A stretch of 58,351 bases of DNA. It comes from Candidatus Fermentithermobacillaceae bacterium UBA3951. GTDB lineage: Bacteria; Bacillota; Sulfobacillia; Fermentithermobacillales; Fermentithermobacillaceae. This document shows positions 42,617 to 51,046 of the stretch, in pieces; within the stretch, counting starts at the first letter, position 1; the number at the start of each line of letters is the position of its first letter. The stretch lies in contig DGDN01000111.1 of NCBI GenBank assembly GCA_002385465.1, positions 12,601-70,951 of the forward strand. The letters are read 5' to 3'. The notes under the pieces were generated by a model, which saw only the letters and a program-made list of their open reading frames with translations, made no database searches and was not told where the DNA came from. Made by a program: the position numbers and the translations under genes.

Positions 42617-42994
42617 TTAGCCCGCAACGGAAGTCTTTGACCGGTAGTCCTTGATCGCTTCGTGGAGGGCATCGGCCGCAAGGTTCGAACAGTGCATCTT
42701 CTGGGGCGGGAGTCCCCCCAACGCCTCGGCCACAGTCTTGTTCGATACTTCCATGGCTTCGTCCAACGTAAGTCCCTTAACCAGTTCGGTGACCATGGAA
42801 CTCGTGGCGATTGCGGCGCCGCATCCGAAAGTCTTGAACTTCACGTCTTCGATCCGGTTGTCTTTGACCCTGATCTGGACTCTCATCACATCGCCGCAGA
42901 TAGGGTTCCCGACTTGCCCGACCCCGTCGGGGTTCTCCATCTCGCCTACATTTCGCGGGTTGAAGAAGTGATCCATTACTTTCTCATTGTACAT
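42617..42994 (-). CDS. iscU: Fe-S cluster assembly scaffold IscU/NifU-like
   Basis: 125 aa from the ATG at 42994, with GGGGGAGG eight bases upstream; the longer frame to 43099 is a shadow within iscS. The three scaffold cysteines are Cys33 (NPICGD), Cys58 (FGCGAA) and Cys102 (MHCSNLA), with Asp35. It receives sulfur from IscS and builds [2Fe-2S]/[4Fe-4S] clusters. The start overlaps the end of iscS by 11 bases. No hscA/hscB/fdx genes follow, as is usual in Bacillota isc loci. Confidence 0.93.
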   Translation of the reverse strand: MYNEKVMDHFFNPRNVGEMENPDGVGQVGNPICGDVMRVQIRVKDNRIEDVKFKTFGCGAAIATSSMVTELVKGLTLDEAMEVSNKTVAEALGGLPPQKMHCSNLAADALHEAIKDYRSKTSVAG

Positions 42995-44210
42995 TGTTGC
43001 GGCCTCCCCCAGAGGTTTCTGAAGCTGCAGGAGCACTAAAAGGAGACATCTCCCGGAGCCTTGAGACAATCGGCGGGAGGACCTCCAGGACGTAGTCAAT
43101 GTCCTCGACCGTGTTCATTCGACCCAGTGTCATGCGTATTGAACCGTGGGCTACTTCGTGCGGCACCCCCATTGCCAAGAGGACGTGCGACGGCTCCAAA
43201 GAACCCGAGGTACACGCCGAACCCGAAGAAGCGCCGATTCCCATACGGTCGAGGTTTAGGAGTATCGATTCACCTTCTACATACTTGATGCTCACATTGA
43301 CGTTATGCGGAAGCCTCTTGGAAGGATGGCCGTTCAGCACGGTGTCCGGTATCCTTTCCAAGATACCGCTTATAAGCCTGTCTCGGAGGGCCGTAAGCCG
43401 CCGGGATTCTTCAGCAAGCTCTCGTTCGGCCAGATAGCAGGCTTCGCCGAACCCCACTATGCCGGCTACGTTCTCGGTGCCCGCCCTGCGGCCCCGCTCG
43501 TGGGCGCCTCCCGTAATCTGAGGTGCCATCTTGATGCCCTTCCTTACGTAGAGAGCGCCTATTCCCTTTGGACCGTACATCTTGTGACTGGAAATAGACA
43601 TGAGGTCAACGCCCAGGTCCCGGACTTTGAGGGGCACTTTCCCTGCGCTTTGCACCGCATCGGTGTGCAGCAGTATGCCCTTTTCCTTGGCAACCCGCCC
43701 GATTTCCTCAACCGGCTGTATGGTACCTACCTCATTCTGTCCGTGCATCACCGAGATCAGAATCGTCTCAGGACGAATGGCCTCTATAACGCTTTCCACC
43801 GAGACCATCCCGTACTCGTCTACGGGCAAGTAAGTTACCTCATACCCTTCTTTCTCAAGGATCTGACACGTATGAAGAACGGCATGGTGTTCAACAGTCG
43901 TCGTGATGATATGGTTCCCTTTTGACCGGAGAAGGCGGGCTGTGCTCCTCAGGGCGAGGTTGTCGGCTTCGGTGCCGCCTGATGTAAATACGATTTCCGA
44001 TGGCTCCGCTCCCAGCAGGTAGGCGACCTTCTCGCGCGCCGTTTCCACACCTACCCGGGCCTCTCTGCCCCACCTGTGGACGCTGGATGCGTTGCCAAAG
44101 GCTTGCGCGAAAAAAGGCAGCATCACGGAAAGGACTTCTGCCCTCACGGGAGTCGTCGCAGAGTGGTCTAGATAGACCTTGCGTGCAGGGCTATTGCGCT
44201 CACTCGTCAC
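42984..44210 (-). CDS. iscS: Cysteine desulfurase IscS/NifS-like
   Basis: 408 aa PLP enzyme. The PLP lysine is Lys210 in SSHKMYGPKG, the sulfur-carrying Cys333 is in SSGSACTSGSLEPSHVL, and VYLDHSATTPV is the typical N-terminus. The GTG start overlaps the iscR stop by 11 bases. It supplies persulfide sulfur for Fe-S clusters, needed by the Rnf, radical SAM and glycosylase proteins encoded nearby. Confidence 0.94.
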   Translation of the reverse strand: MTSERNSPARKVYLDHSATTPVRAEVLSVMLPFFAQAFGNASSVHRWGREARVGVETAREKVAYLLGAEPSEIVFTSGGTEADNLALRSTARLLRSKGNHIITTTVEHHAVLHTCQILEKEGYEVTYLPVDEYGMVSVESVIEAIRPETILISVMHGQNEVGTIQPVEEIGRVAKEKGILLHTDAVQSAGKVPLKVRDLGVDLMSISSHKMYGPKGIGALYVRKGIKMAPQITGGAHERGRRAGTENVAGIVGFGEACYLAERELAEESRRLTALRDRLISGILERIPDTVLNGHPSKRLPHNVNVSIKYVEGESILLNLDRMGIGASSGSACTSGSLEPSHVLLAMGVPHEVAHGSIRMTLGRMNTVEDIDYVLEVLPPIVSRLREMSPFSAPAASETSGGGRNNVQ

Positions 44211-44655
44211 GGAACTGGTCTCCTTTCGAAGATGCAGCGTCTTGAGTCTCTTCTCGAATTAGATCTTCCAGCGTAATGGAGTCCAGGACATTGTCTATGG
44301 CTTGCCCGACCTTCTGCCAGACCGACTTTGCCCTGCAATCGTCCGGGCATCTTTCGGGATGCAAGTCATCGGCCACGCACTGGACCGGCACTATTGGCCC
44401 TTCGACTGTCCTCACGATTTCGCCGACGGTGATCTCGGAAGCACTCCTGGCCAAAGCGTAACCGCCTCCGAACCCTCTTTTTCCCTCGACAAGTCCGGCT
44501 TCCCTGAGCGGCCTCACGATCTGCTCAAGATAGCCCTGTGAGAGTTTTCGAGCGGTAGAAATATCTTGGAGAGACGAATAGGCCCCATCGGATTTGGCCA
44601 GTTCGTACATGACGAGCACGGCGTAATGTCCTCTTGTCGACAGCCTGAAAGGCAT
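44200..44655 (-). CDS. iscR: Rrf2-family Fe-S regulator IscR-like
   Basis: 151 aa. Winged-helix start MPFRLSTRGHYAVLVMYELA, recognition region with KLSQGYLEQI and GLVEGKRGFGGGYALAR. Three cysteines, Cys93, Cys103 and Cys107, are in the place of the IscR [2Fe-2S] ligands (spacing 9 and 3). It should repress its own operon according to Fe-S supply. ATG start with GGGAGGG seven bases upstream. A palindromic operator overlaps its promoter (next entry). Confidence 0.92.
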   Translation of the reverse strand: MPFRLSTRGHYAVLVMYELAKSDGAYSSLQDISTARKLSQGYLEQIVRPLREAGLVEGKRGFGGGYALARSASEITVGEIVRTVEGPIVPVQCVADDLHPERCPDDCRAKSVWQKVGQAIDNVLDSITLEDLIREETQDAASSKGDQFRDE

Positions 44656-44678
44656 TATCTACCCTCCCTGGGTTACGC

Positions 44679-44714
44679 TAATCCTATTATTATGGTAGGA
44701 TTATTCGCCGTCAA
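44679..44714 (-). promoter_or_regulatory. iscR promoter with overlapping palindromic operator
   Basis: On the minus strand TTGACG (44709-44714) and AATAAT (44686-44691) are separated by exactly 17 bases. A near-ideal operator, TAATCCTA (44679-44686) and TAGGATTA (44696-44703) around 9 bases, covers the -10 element and spacer. The dyad has the size expected of an Rrf2 dimer site, so autorepression by the iscR product is likely. Confidence 0.8.
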
Positions 44715-44806
44715 GGATTTTCGGTAGTGTCAAGGTTTACCGCCGTGGAGGTAATATATAGTTCCGGAGAGAAGATACGTACGGAACTGAAAGCGAGGGA
44801 TGCGGT

Positions 44807-46264
44807 GTGGGAACAAATGAGAAAGCGCTTGATGAGATAATCGCAAATCTTGAACGGGAAGTGGCCCAAAGACCCAGGGACATCCCTTTGCGTCTGCAGC
44901 TTACGCTGTCTTACATGAAAAGGGGCCGGCGGGACGACGCCAAGAAGAGCCTGGATGAGATCTTGGCGATCGACAAGAGGAGCGTCGAGGCCCTGTACTA
45001 CAAGGGGATACTCTCTGCCGATGAGGGAGATTTGGATACTGCTCAAGAGTCTTTCGAAAAAGCGGTAGAGATGAATCCCCGGCACGGTCCATCCCATTAC
45101 TTCTTAGGCAAAATCCTGGCTCTCAGAGGAAACATTGAAGGGGCCCTTAAGGAATCGGAAACGGCCGTAGCGGTCTCACCGGGGAACCCCTTGGCCCATG
45201 CGCAGCTCGGAGAGCTTTACATCGCCGTGGGTAGGCCTTCAGATTCGGAGAAGCAGTGGCAGAGGGTCTTGGAACTCGATCCCTCTAATCTCCAGGCCCT
45301 CCACAACCTGGGCGCCATCTATACCGACCAGCGCAAGTACCCGGAGGCCATATCGCATTTATCAAGGGCTTTGAGACTCGGCTCCGACAACCCGGGGCTT
45401 TATTTCAACTTGGGCCTCTGCTACCTGGCAACGGGCGACAATGCAAAAGCTATTACAAACCTGGAAAAAGCCTACGAGCTTGAGCCGGAAAACGTGACCA
45501 CGTTGAATACCCTCGGCGAAGCTTACGCCACTTCTAATGAGCTTGACAAGGCACTGGAGACATGGAGGAAGGCTCTCGACCTTCAGCCTGAGGCCCTATT
45601 TGTACTCTACAACCTCGGCCTCGGGCTGTTTCAAAAGGGAGAACCCGAAGAAGCAAAGGCCATGTGGCAGAAGTGCATAGAGATAGATCCGACCTATCTC
45701 CCTGCCTACAAAAACTACGCCACGGTGTGCACCATGGCCGGCGACCTGGAAGGCGCAATATCCAAGTGGCTTCAGGCCAACCGGATTACGCCTGCCCTCC
45801 ATGAACCGTACCTCGCCCTGGGCGACCTGTACTTCAGGAACGGTCAATATGACGAGGCCGAAGACTATGTCCTCAGGCTTAAGGAGAAAATGGACGCGGC
45901 CCAAGGTCTACAAAGCGCCCCCGACAAAGAGTTTAGAGCCAGTGTCGAGCTCCTTCACGGAGCGATCTTGCTGGCCAAGGGGCAGTCGGGAAAAGGCGTG
46001 GAACACTGGCGCCGGGCTATGGAACTGGATCCCAACTTCGCCCTCGCGAACGCTTCGTTCATAGGAAAAACGCTCTGGCCCGACTTAATCGAGGCGGCCC
46101 AAAGCGGGGCCAAGACGGAAGACCAGAGAAAGGCCGCCCGTCTCGTGGGTAGCCTTGTTAGTGAAGAGACCGCGCCCCGGCCCATTAAGCCGCCGGCACC
46201 CGAGAAGGATGTGACCGAGAAGAAAGGTGGCTTCTTGTGGTTTTCCCGGGGAAAGAAGAAGTAA
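44807..46264 (+). CDS. Tetratricopeptide-repeat protein
   Basis: 485 aa, almost wholly TPR repeats (about ten or more, e.g. SHYFLGKILALRGNIEGAL, ALHNLGAIYTDQRKYPEAI, AYKNYATVCTMAGDLEGAI). No signal peptide or transmembrane helix, so cytoplasmic. The last 40 residues are charged and Pro-rich with a basic end. TPR proteins serve as docking scaffolds; the partner is unknown, but the P-loop/Asp23 protein whose gene overlaps its 3' end by 28 bases is a good candidate. GTG start with GAGGGA upstream. It diverges from iscR. Confidence 0.85.
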   Translation: MGTNEKALDEIIANLEREVAQRPRDIPLRLQLTLSYMKRGRRDDAKKSLDEILAIDKRSVEALYYKGILSADEGDLDTAQESFEKAVEMNPRHGPSHYFLGKILALRGNIEGALKESETAVAVSPGNPLAHAQLGELYIAVGRPSDSEKQWQRVLELDPSNLQALHNLGAIYTDQRKYPEAISHLSRALRLGSDNPGLYFNLGLCYLATGDNAKAITNLEKAYELEPENVTTLNTLGEAYATSNELDKALETWRKALDLQPEALFVLYNLGLGLFQKGEPEEAKAMWQKCIEIDPTYLPAYKNYATVCTMAGDLEGAISKWLQANRITPALHEPYLALGDLYFRNGQYDEAEDYVLRLKEKMDAAQGLQSAPDKEFRASVELLHGAILLAKGQSGKGVEHWRRAMELDPNFALANASFIGKTLWPDLIEAAQSGAKTEDQRKAARLVGSLVSEETAPRPIKPPAPEKDVTEKKGGFLWFSRGKKK

Positions 46265-47097
46265 GTAGAGAGATCGACCTCTCGTCTATCGAGGTGATCG
46301 CCCTCATTGGGCCCAGCGGCACGGGGAAGTCCCACCATGCCATGACCGTGGCTCAGGAGAAGTCATGCGATGCCATCATCGACGACGGTCTTCTGATCTC
46401 GGGTTCTCGCATCGTGGCAGGGCGGTCGGCGAAGAGAGAGGAAACAAAGACGGCCGCAATCAGGAGAGCCATTTTCTCCGCCGCAGGCCATGCCCTGGAA
46501 GTTAGGGAGGGACTCATGGCAATCGCCCCCCGGCGGGTACTTATCCTGGGCACATCTCAGACCATGGTGGACCGGATCATCTCGAGGCTCGGGTTGTCCA
46601 TGCCCCTCGAGCACCTCCATATCACCGACTTCGCAACGGGCGAAGAGATCGACCGTGCCCTCTGGCATCGAAAGCAGGAAGGGAAGCATGTGATACCGGC
46701 TCCCGCCTTTGAGGTCAAAAAGACTTTTTCCGGTTACCTGGTCGACCCGATCCGCGTCTTTACAAGGTCGAGAGAGCGATATGCCGTTCCCGAGCGTTCA
46801 GTAGTGCGGCCTACCTACAGCTATTTCGGCCGGTTCTATATCTACGATTCGGTTGTAATGCAGATAGCCCAGCGTGTGGCCCTTGAAGTGCCGGGGGTCA
46901 AGCGCGTTTTGAAGACCCTTGTGCTCACGGTGAGCGACGGGGCTACCCTCGATGTCGAGCTCGTCTTGGAGCGCGGCGTGAAGGTGTTTCACGTGATGGC
47001 CGCTGTGCAGCGGCGCCTCAAAGACAGGGTTGAGTACCTCACCGGGATCTACCTGCAAAGGGTAGATGTCTCCACCAAGAAGATTGGGCTGGAATAA
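46237..47097 (+). CDS. P-loop NTPase fused to an Asp23-like domain
   Basis: 286 aa. Walker A GPSGTGKS is at residues 25-32, followed by a small nucleotide-binding domain (IIDDGLLISGSRI, RRVLILGTS). From about residue 192 (YSYFGRFYIYDSVVMQIAQ) to the end the sequence matches the Asp23/Gls24 fold (LEVPGVKRVLKTL, VKVFHVMAAVQRRL). Asp23-type domains are normally free-standing or membrane-associated in Bacillota, involved in envelope stress; fused to a P-loop they are rarely discussed. GTG start with AAGGTGG inside the TPR gene. Function unknown. Confidence 0.8.
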   Translation: MVFPGKEEVSREIDLSSIEVIALIGPSGTGKSHHAMTVAQEKSCDAIIDDGLLISGSRIVAGRSAKREETKTAAIRRAIFSAAGHALEVREGLMAIAPRRVLILGTSQTMVDRIISRLGLSMPLEHLHITDFATGEEIDRALWHRKQEGKHVIPAPAFEVKKTFSGYLVDPIRVFTRSRERYAVPERSVVRPTYSYFGRFYIYDSVVMQIAQRVALEVPGVKRVLKTLVLTVSDGATLDVELVLERGVKVFHVMAAVQRRLKDRVEYLTGIYLQRVDVSTKKIGLE

Positions 47098-47155
47098 AGC
47101 GCCTCCTGCAGGCAATAGAGAGCCCCATGGCTAATAGATCATTGAGGGGGACATC

Positions 47156-48523
47156 ATGAAAACCGGTTACGGACTGGAACTCGTCCAAACCCAGCGATTA
47201 AGCCTTACACCAGAGATGAAGCAGGCGCTTTCGGTTCTCCAGATGAGCGCCGTTGAGCTTCGCGATCTTATTTTGGAGGAGGCCCAGGAAAACCCCCTTA
47301 TTGAAGTCGAGGAAGATTACGCTCAGGAGACTCTTGCCAGTGAAGAAGAGAGTTACGAAGATGAGATCCTCTCCTACTTCCTTGATTCGTCCGAACCGGT
47401 GCCTGACCTCGCAAGGAGCGTGGGTACTCACCAGGGCCGCGCCTATGAACCTTCTTGGACCGAAGGAGGTATGTCCCTCAGAGACTACTTGATGGCCCAG
47501 GTGAGAGTCATGGTGGTGTCAAAGGCCGTGAGGGCCGCCATTCTTGCCATAATCGGGAGTCTCGATGACAATGGCTACCTGAGGGCAGATCTCAACGAGA
47601 TCTCAAGGATTTCGGGACAGAAACCCGAAACGGTTGAAAAAGCTCTCAGGGTGGTGCAGTCCCTAGACCCGGCGGGAGTTGGAGCCCGCAACCTGCGCGA
47701 GTGTCTCCGGCTGCAGGCCAAAGCCATGGGTAAGGCCGGTCTTGTGATGGAGATTATCGAGTCTCACCTCGAAGACCTTGCCCGGGGCAGGTACCGGAAG
47801 ATAGCCAAAGACCAGAGTACGACCGTCGAAGCCGTGCTCTTCGCAAAGAACTCCATCCTTAAACTTAACCCGAAGCCCGGAGCGGCCGTGTCGCCTGGCC
47901 GCGTATCGTTTGTGGTTCCCGAGGTAGCGGTGAGGAAAACAGGGGACGAACTCATAATAGAGTTTAACGATAGTGCCATACCCAGGATCCGTTGGAATAG
48001 ATGTTATGCAGACCTGGTGAGGAGAGGGGACAGAGAAGCCAGACTGTATCTACGACATGAGCTCAAGAAAGCCCGGAACCTTCTAAGATGTATCGAACAG
48101 CGGAAAGCGACCCTCATGCGGGTTATGGAGGCGATCGTAAGCCGCCAAAAAGCCTTTTTCTTCAAAGGGCCCGGGTCGCTGGAGCCGCTTACTCTGAAAG
48201 ATATATCCCAAGAAATCGGCGTGCACGAATCCACGGTGAGCCGGGCTGTCTCAAACAAGTACGTGGATACGACTTATGGCGTACTCCCCGTGAAGACGTT
48301 TTTCAGCCCGAGACTCAAGAAGTCGAAGGTCGCCCTGTCCCAAGACTCGGTGAAATCCAAGATCCTAGAGATTGTGAAGACAGAGGACGTAAGGAATCCC
48401 TTAGGAGACCACGAAATATGTCGGGAGCTCGAGAAATTCGGCATGAAAGTTGCACGGCGTACCGTTTCCAAGTACAGGGCTGAACTAGGCATCATGCCCA
48501 AGAGCAAGAGAAAATCGGTTTAG
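47156..48523 (+). CDS. rpoN: RNA polymerase sigma-54 factor
   Basis: 455 aa. Region I starts with LELVQTQRLSLTPEMKQAL (Gln/Leu-rich, contacts activators), the helix-turn-helix contains GVHESTVSRAVSNKY, and the RpoN box ARRTVSKYR (433-441) recognises the -24 GG element. Sigma-54 holoenzyme needs an ATP-driven enhancer-binding protein, none of which is encoded in the window. ATG with GAGGGGG upstream. The rnf operon begins 156 bases downstream behind a sigma-54 promoter. Confidence 0.95.
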   Translation: MKTGYGLELVQTQRLSLTPEMKQALSVLQMSAVELRDLILEEAQENPLIEVEEDYAQETLASEEESYEDEILSYFLDSSEPVPDLARSVGTHQGRAYEPSWTEGGMSLRDYLMAQVRVMVVSKAVRAAILAIIGSLDDNGYLRADLNEISRISGQKPETVEKALRVVQSLDPAGVGARNLRECLRLQAKAMGKAGLVMEIIESHLEDLARGRYRKIAKDQSTTVEAVLFAKNSILKLNPKPGAAVSPGRVSFVVPEVAVRKTGDELIIEFNDSAIPRIRWNRCYADLVRRGDREARLYLRHELKKARNLLRCIEQRKATLMRVMEAIVSRQKAFFFKGPGSLEPLTLKDISQEIGVHESTVSRAVSNKYVDTTYGVLPVKTFFSPRLKKSKVALSQDSVKSKILEIVKTEDVRNPLGDHEICRELEKFGMKVARRTVSKYRAELGIMPKSKRKSV

Positions 48524-48536
48524 AGCAGCCGGTACA

Positions 48537-48639
48537 ATTGTGTTATCTCACCGTATCTCCCGTTTGTGTTTCCCGTACAGTTTGACTGATTGTGATACTG
48601 AGGACTAGAATTATGTTTGTGCGCTAAGCAATTGTGATA
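48537..48639 (+). promoter_or_regulatory. Three direct repeats ATTGTGWTA upstream of the rnf promoter
   Basis: ATTGTGTTA at 48537-48545, ATTGTGATA at 48589-48597 and ATTGTGATA at 48631-48639. Offsets are 52 and 42 bases, close to whole turns of DNA (five and four). The last copy ends one base before the sigma-54 -24 element. They may be activator or repressor sites; TTGTGA resembles a half-site of Rex or CRP-type regulators, but no full palindrome is seen. Confidence 0.4.
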
Positions 48640-48640
48640 G

Positions 48641-48656
48641 TGGCAAACCTTTTGCG
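48641..48656 (+). promoter_or_regulatory. Sigma-54 (-24/-12) promoter of the rnf operon
   Basis: TGGCAAACCTTTTGCG: the invariant GG (48642-48643) and GC (48654-48655) are separated by exactly 10 bases, and the flanks match the consensus TGGCAc-N5-TTGCa in 9 of 10 core positions. Transcription would start near 48667, leaving a short leader with the GAGGTGG before rnfC. The gene for sigma-54 itself lies immediately upstream. Confidence 0.75.
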
Positions 48657-48679
48657 CAATTTTGGGGGATTGAGGTGGG

Positions 48680-50026
48680 ATGGTGGTCAAGGCCAAACGT
48701 GGTTCAGGCGGCGTCGCGGTTCCGGACAAGAAAGAACTGTCCGGCCGCATGCCTATAGAAGACGCTGGTATTCCAGCCGAGCTCACGCTCTTCTTGTCCC
48801 AGCACATCGGAGCACCGTCAAAGCCTCTGGTGAACGCCGGCGACGAGGTGAAGCGTGGGCAGAAGATTGCCGAAGCCCAGGGAGCGGTGAGTGCCTGCCT
48901 ACATGCGCCAACCTCAGGTAAAGTGAAGGCCATAGAACCCCGGTACCAACCTGTCCTTGGACGAGTGGTTGATGCCATTGTGATCGTGCCCGACGGAGAG
49001 CACGCCCTGTACGAGGGGGTAGCGCCCGTAGGGGATGATCTTCAGGCCATCAGCCAGGAAAAGGTCCGGGAAGTGGTCAGAGAATCCGGACTGGTAGGCT
49101 TGGGCGGCGCGGCGTTTCCAACCGCAGTCAAGCTGGAGCATCCTCCGGGAAAGAAGATAGACACTTACCTATTGAACGGGGTTGAGTGTGAACCGTACTT
49201 GACGGCAGACCAAAAACTTATGGAAGAGTCTGCTGCCGGTGTGGTTTTCGGTTTCCGGGCTCTCATGAAGGGGGCCGGAGTAGAGAAGGGCATTATCTGC
49301 ATCGAGGACAACAAGCCCGATGCCATAAAGGCTATGGAAGAAGCCTCAAAGCCTTATCCCGAGCTCGAGGTCGCGGTTTTGTCTCACCGCTATCCTCGGG
49401 GTGGCGAAAAGCAGCTCATTGAGGCCGTTCTGGGTAGAGAGGTTCCTCCACCTCCGGGGCTTCCGCTTGACGTGGGGGTTATCGTATCCAACGTGGGTAC
49501 AGCATATGCGCTGGCGACGGCTCTTAAGACCGGGCTTCCGCTGGTCGAGCGAATAGTGTCGGTGACCGGAGAAGGTGTGGCCCGTCCGGCCAACCTTCGA
49601 GCTCTCATCGGCACGCCCGTATCGTACCTTATTGATAGGGTAGGCGGGTTTTCGTCCAGCCCGGGGAAAGTCATCCTGGGAGGCCCGATGATGGGCGTGT
49701 CTATTCGGGATACCGAGGTTTCCATTGTCAAGGGGACTTCGGGAGTCTTGGTGCTTCCTAGAGAAGCAGTTGAGACCGAGCCTGTACTGCCGTGCATTAG
49801 GTGCGGGAAGTGTGTTGAAGCGTGTCCGATTAGGCTCCTGCCGGTCTGGATAGCTGCTTACGCCGAGAACGACTTTATGGAAGATGCAGAGAAGATGCGC
49901 GCTATGGACTGCATCGAGTGCGGCGCCTGTTCCTACGTATGCCCGTCCAGGAGGCCGCTCACACAGTCAATCAGGCTGGCTAAAGCACACATTGCGGCCA
50001 AGAGGCGCGCCGCCGCCAAGAAATAG
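48680..50026 (+). CDS. rnfC: Rnf complex subunit C (NADH-side, two 4Fe-4S)
   Basis: 448 aa peripheral membrane subunit. A barrel-sandwich domain at the N-terminus is followed by the nucleotide/FMN region (GLGGAAFPTAVKL, NGVECEPYLTAD), and two 4Fe-4S motifs lie near the end (CIRCGKCVEACP, CIECGACSYVCP). RnfC takes electrons to or from NAD(H). Start: ATG at 48680, or GTG at 48683 given the close GAGGTGG. First gene of rnfCDEAB; the complex couples ferredoxin:NAD oxidoreduction to Na+ or H+ transport. Confidence 0.93.
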   Translation: MVVKAKRGSGGVAVPDKKELSGRMPIEDAGIPAELTLFLSQHIGAPSKPLVNAGDEVKRGQKIAEAQGAVSACLHAPTSGKVKAIEPRYQPVLGRVVDAIVIVPDGEHALYEGVAPVGDDLQAISQEKVREVVRESGLVGLGGAAFPTAVKLEHPPGKKIDTYLLNGVECEPYLTADQKLMEESAAGVVFGFRALMKGAGVEKGIICIEDNKPDAIKAMEEASKPYPELEVAVLSHRYPRGGEKQLIEAVLGREVPPPPGLPLDVGVIVSNVGTAYALATALKTGLPLVERIVSVTGEGVARPANLRALIGTPVSYLIDRVGGFSSSPGKVILGGPMMGVSIRDTEVSIVKGTSGVLVLPREAVETEPVLPCIRCGKCVEACPIRLLPVWIAAYAENDFMEDAEKMRAMDCIECGACSYVCPSRRPLTQSIRLAKAHIAAKRRAAAKK

Positions 50027-50056
50027 CGGGACCTAAGAGGAGACGGAGGGAAAGGC

Positions 50057-51040
50057 ATGGCAGACAAACTCTTGATCACATCATCGCCCCACATAAGGGC
50101 GGCGAAGACCGTTAGAGGCATTATGCTCGATGTCGTCATCGCTCTGGTCCCGGCCTCTGTGGCGGCTGTGGTCTTTTTCGGGATAAAGGCCTTGAGCGTA
50201 CTTGCTGCTTCGACGATATCGGCGGTCTTGGCCGAGTACCTGTACGAGAAGGCCGTAAGAAGGCCTGTGACCGTCGGGGACTTTTCCGCTGCGGTAACGG
50301 GCCTGCTTTTGGGCCTCACGTTGCCGCCTGCGGTGCCGCTTTATGTGCCCGTTGTGGGGTCGGTATTTGCCATAGTAGTGGCTAAACAGGTGTTTGGCGG
50401 TTTGGGTACAAACTTCGTAAACCCAGCCCTGGCAGGCAGGGCGTTTGTGCTGGCGGCATGGCCGCTTCACATGACGAGTGCTTGGCTGAACCCACTTACA
50501 ATGGACGCGGCGACGGGTGCCACCCCTCTTCACGCGTTCAAAGGCGGCCAGGCTGCAGGATCTTTGGTCGACCTTCTCATCGGCAACAGGCTGGGGTCCT
50601 TGGGTGAGACCAGCGCAATTGCCATTATTCTCGGCGGAGCATACCTCCTCATGAGGGGAGTCATCGATTACCGCATTCCCGTAGCCTACCTCGGGACGCT
50701 TGGGTTCGGTGTTTTCATTTTCGGAAAACCCGGCGCTCTCTTCCAGGGCGATCCGCTCAGGGGGATTCTCCTCGGAGGCGCGCTCTTGGGCGCGTTCTTC
50801 ATGGCTACCGACTACGTAACGTCGCCCGTTACGCCCAGGGGACGGACCTATATGGGCATAGGTGCGGGGCTTATCACACTGCTCATAAGGTACTGGGGGG
50901 ATTACCCGGAAGGCGTGACTTACGCCATCCTCCTTATGAACCTGGCGACTCCCCTAATCGACAAGTTCGTGGTCCCGAAGTACTACGGGTATGCCCACGA
51001 CGCCCTGGCAAGGCGTAAGGCAAAAGAAGGCGGGAGGTGA
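50057..51040 (+). CDS. rnfD: Rnf complex subunit D (covalent-flavin membrane subunit)
   Basis: 327 aa, about 8-9 transmembrane helices. The flavinylation motif TGATPL is at residues 153-158, with Thr156 as the expected FMN-phosphoester site; an ApbE-type flavin transferase is needed and is not in the window. PHIRAAKTVRGIMLDVVIAL and NFVNPALAGRAF are RnfD/NqrB signatures. ATG start with GGAGGG upstream. Confidence 0.93.
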   Translation: MADKLLITSSPHIRAAKTVRGIMLDVVIALVPASVAAVVFFGIKALSVLAASTISAVLAEYLYEKAVRRPVTVGDFSAAVTGLLLGLTLPPAVPLYVPVVGSVFAIVVAKQVFGGLGTNFVNPALAGRAFVLAAWPLHMTSAWLNPLTMDAATGATPLHAFKGGQAAGSLVDLLIGNRLGSLGETSAIAIILGGAYLLMRGVIDYRIPVAYLGTLGFGVFIFGKPGALFQGDPLRGILLGGALLGAFFMATDYVTSPVTPRGRTYMGIGAGLITLLIRYWGDYPEGVTYAILLMNLATPLIDKFVVPKYYGYAHDALARRKAKEGGR

Positions 51041-51046
51041 GCTTTC

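Noticed and set aside
48537..48560. Rex- or CRP-type palindrome upstream of rnf
   Set aside because: TTGTGTTATCTCAC has the half-sites too close together (6 bases instead of 8) for either consensus.
51041..51046. A short or frameshifted rnfG between rnfD and rnfE
   Set aside because: Only six bases separate the two genes and no FMN-binding domain is seen in any frame around them.
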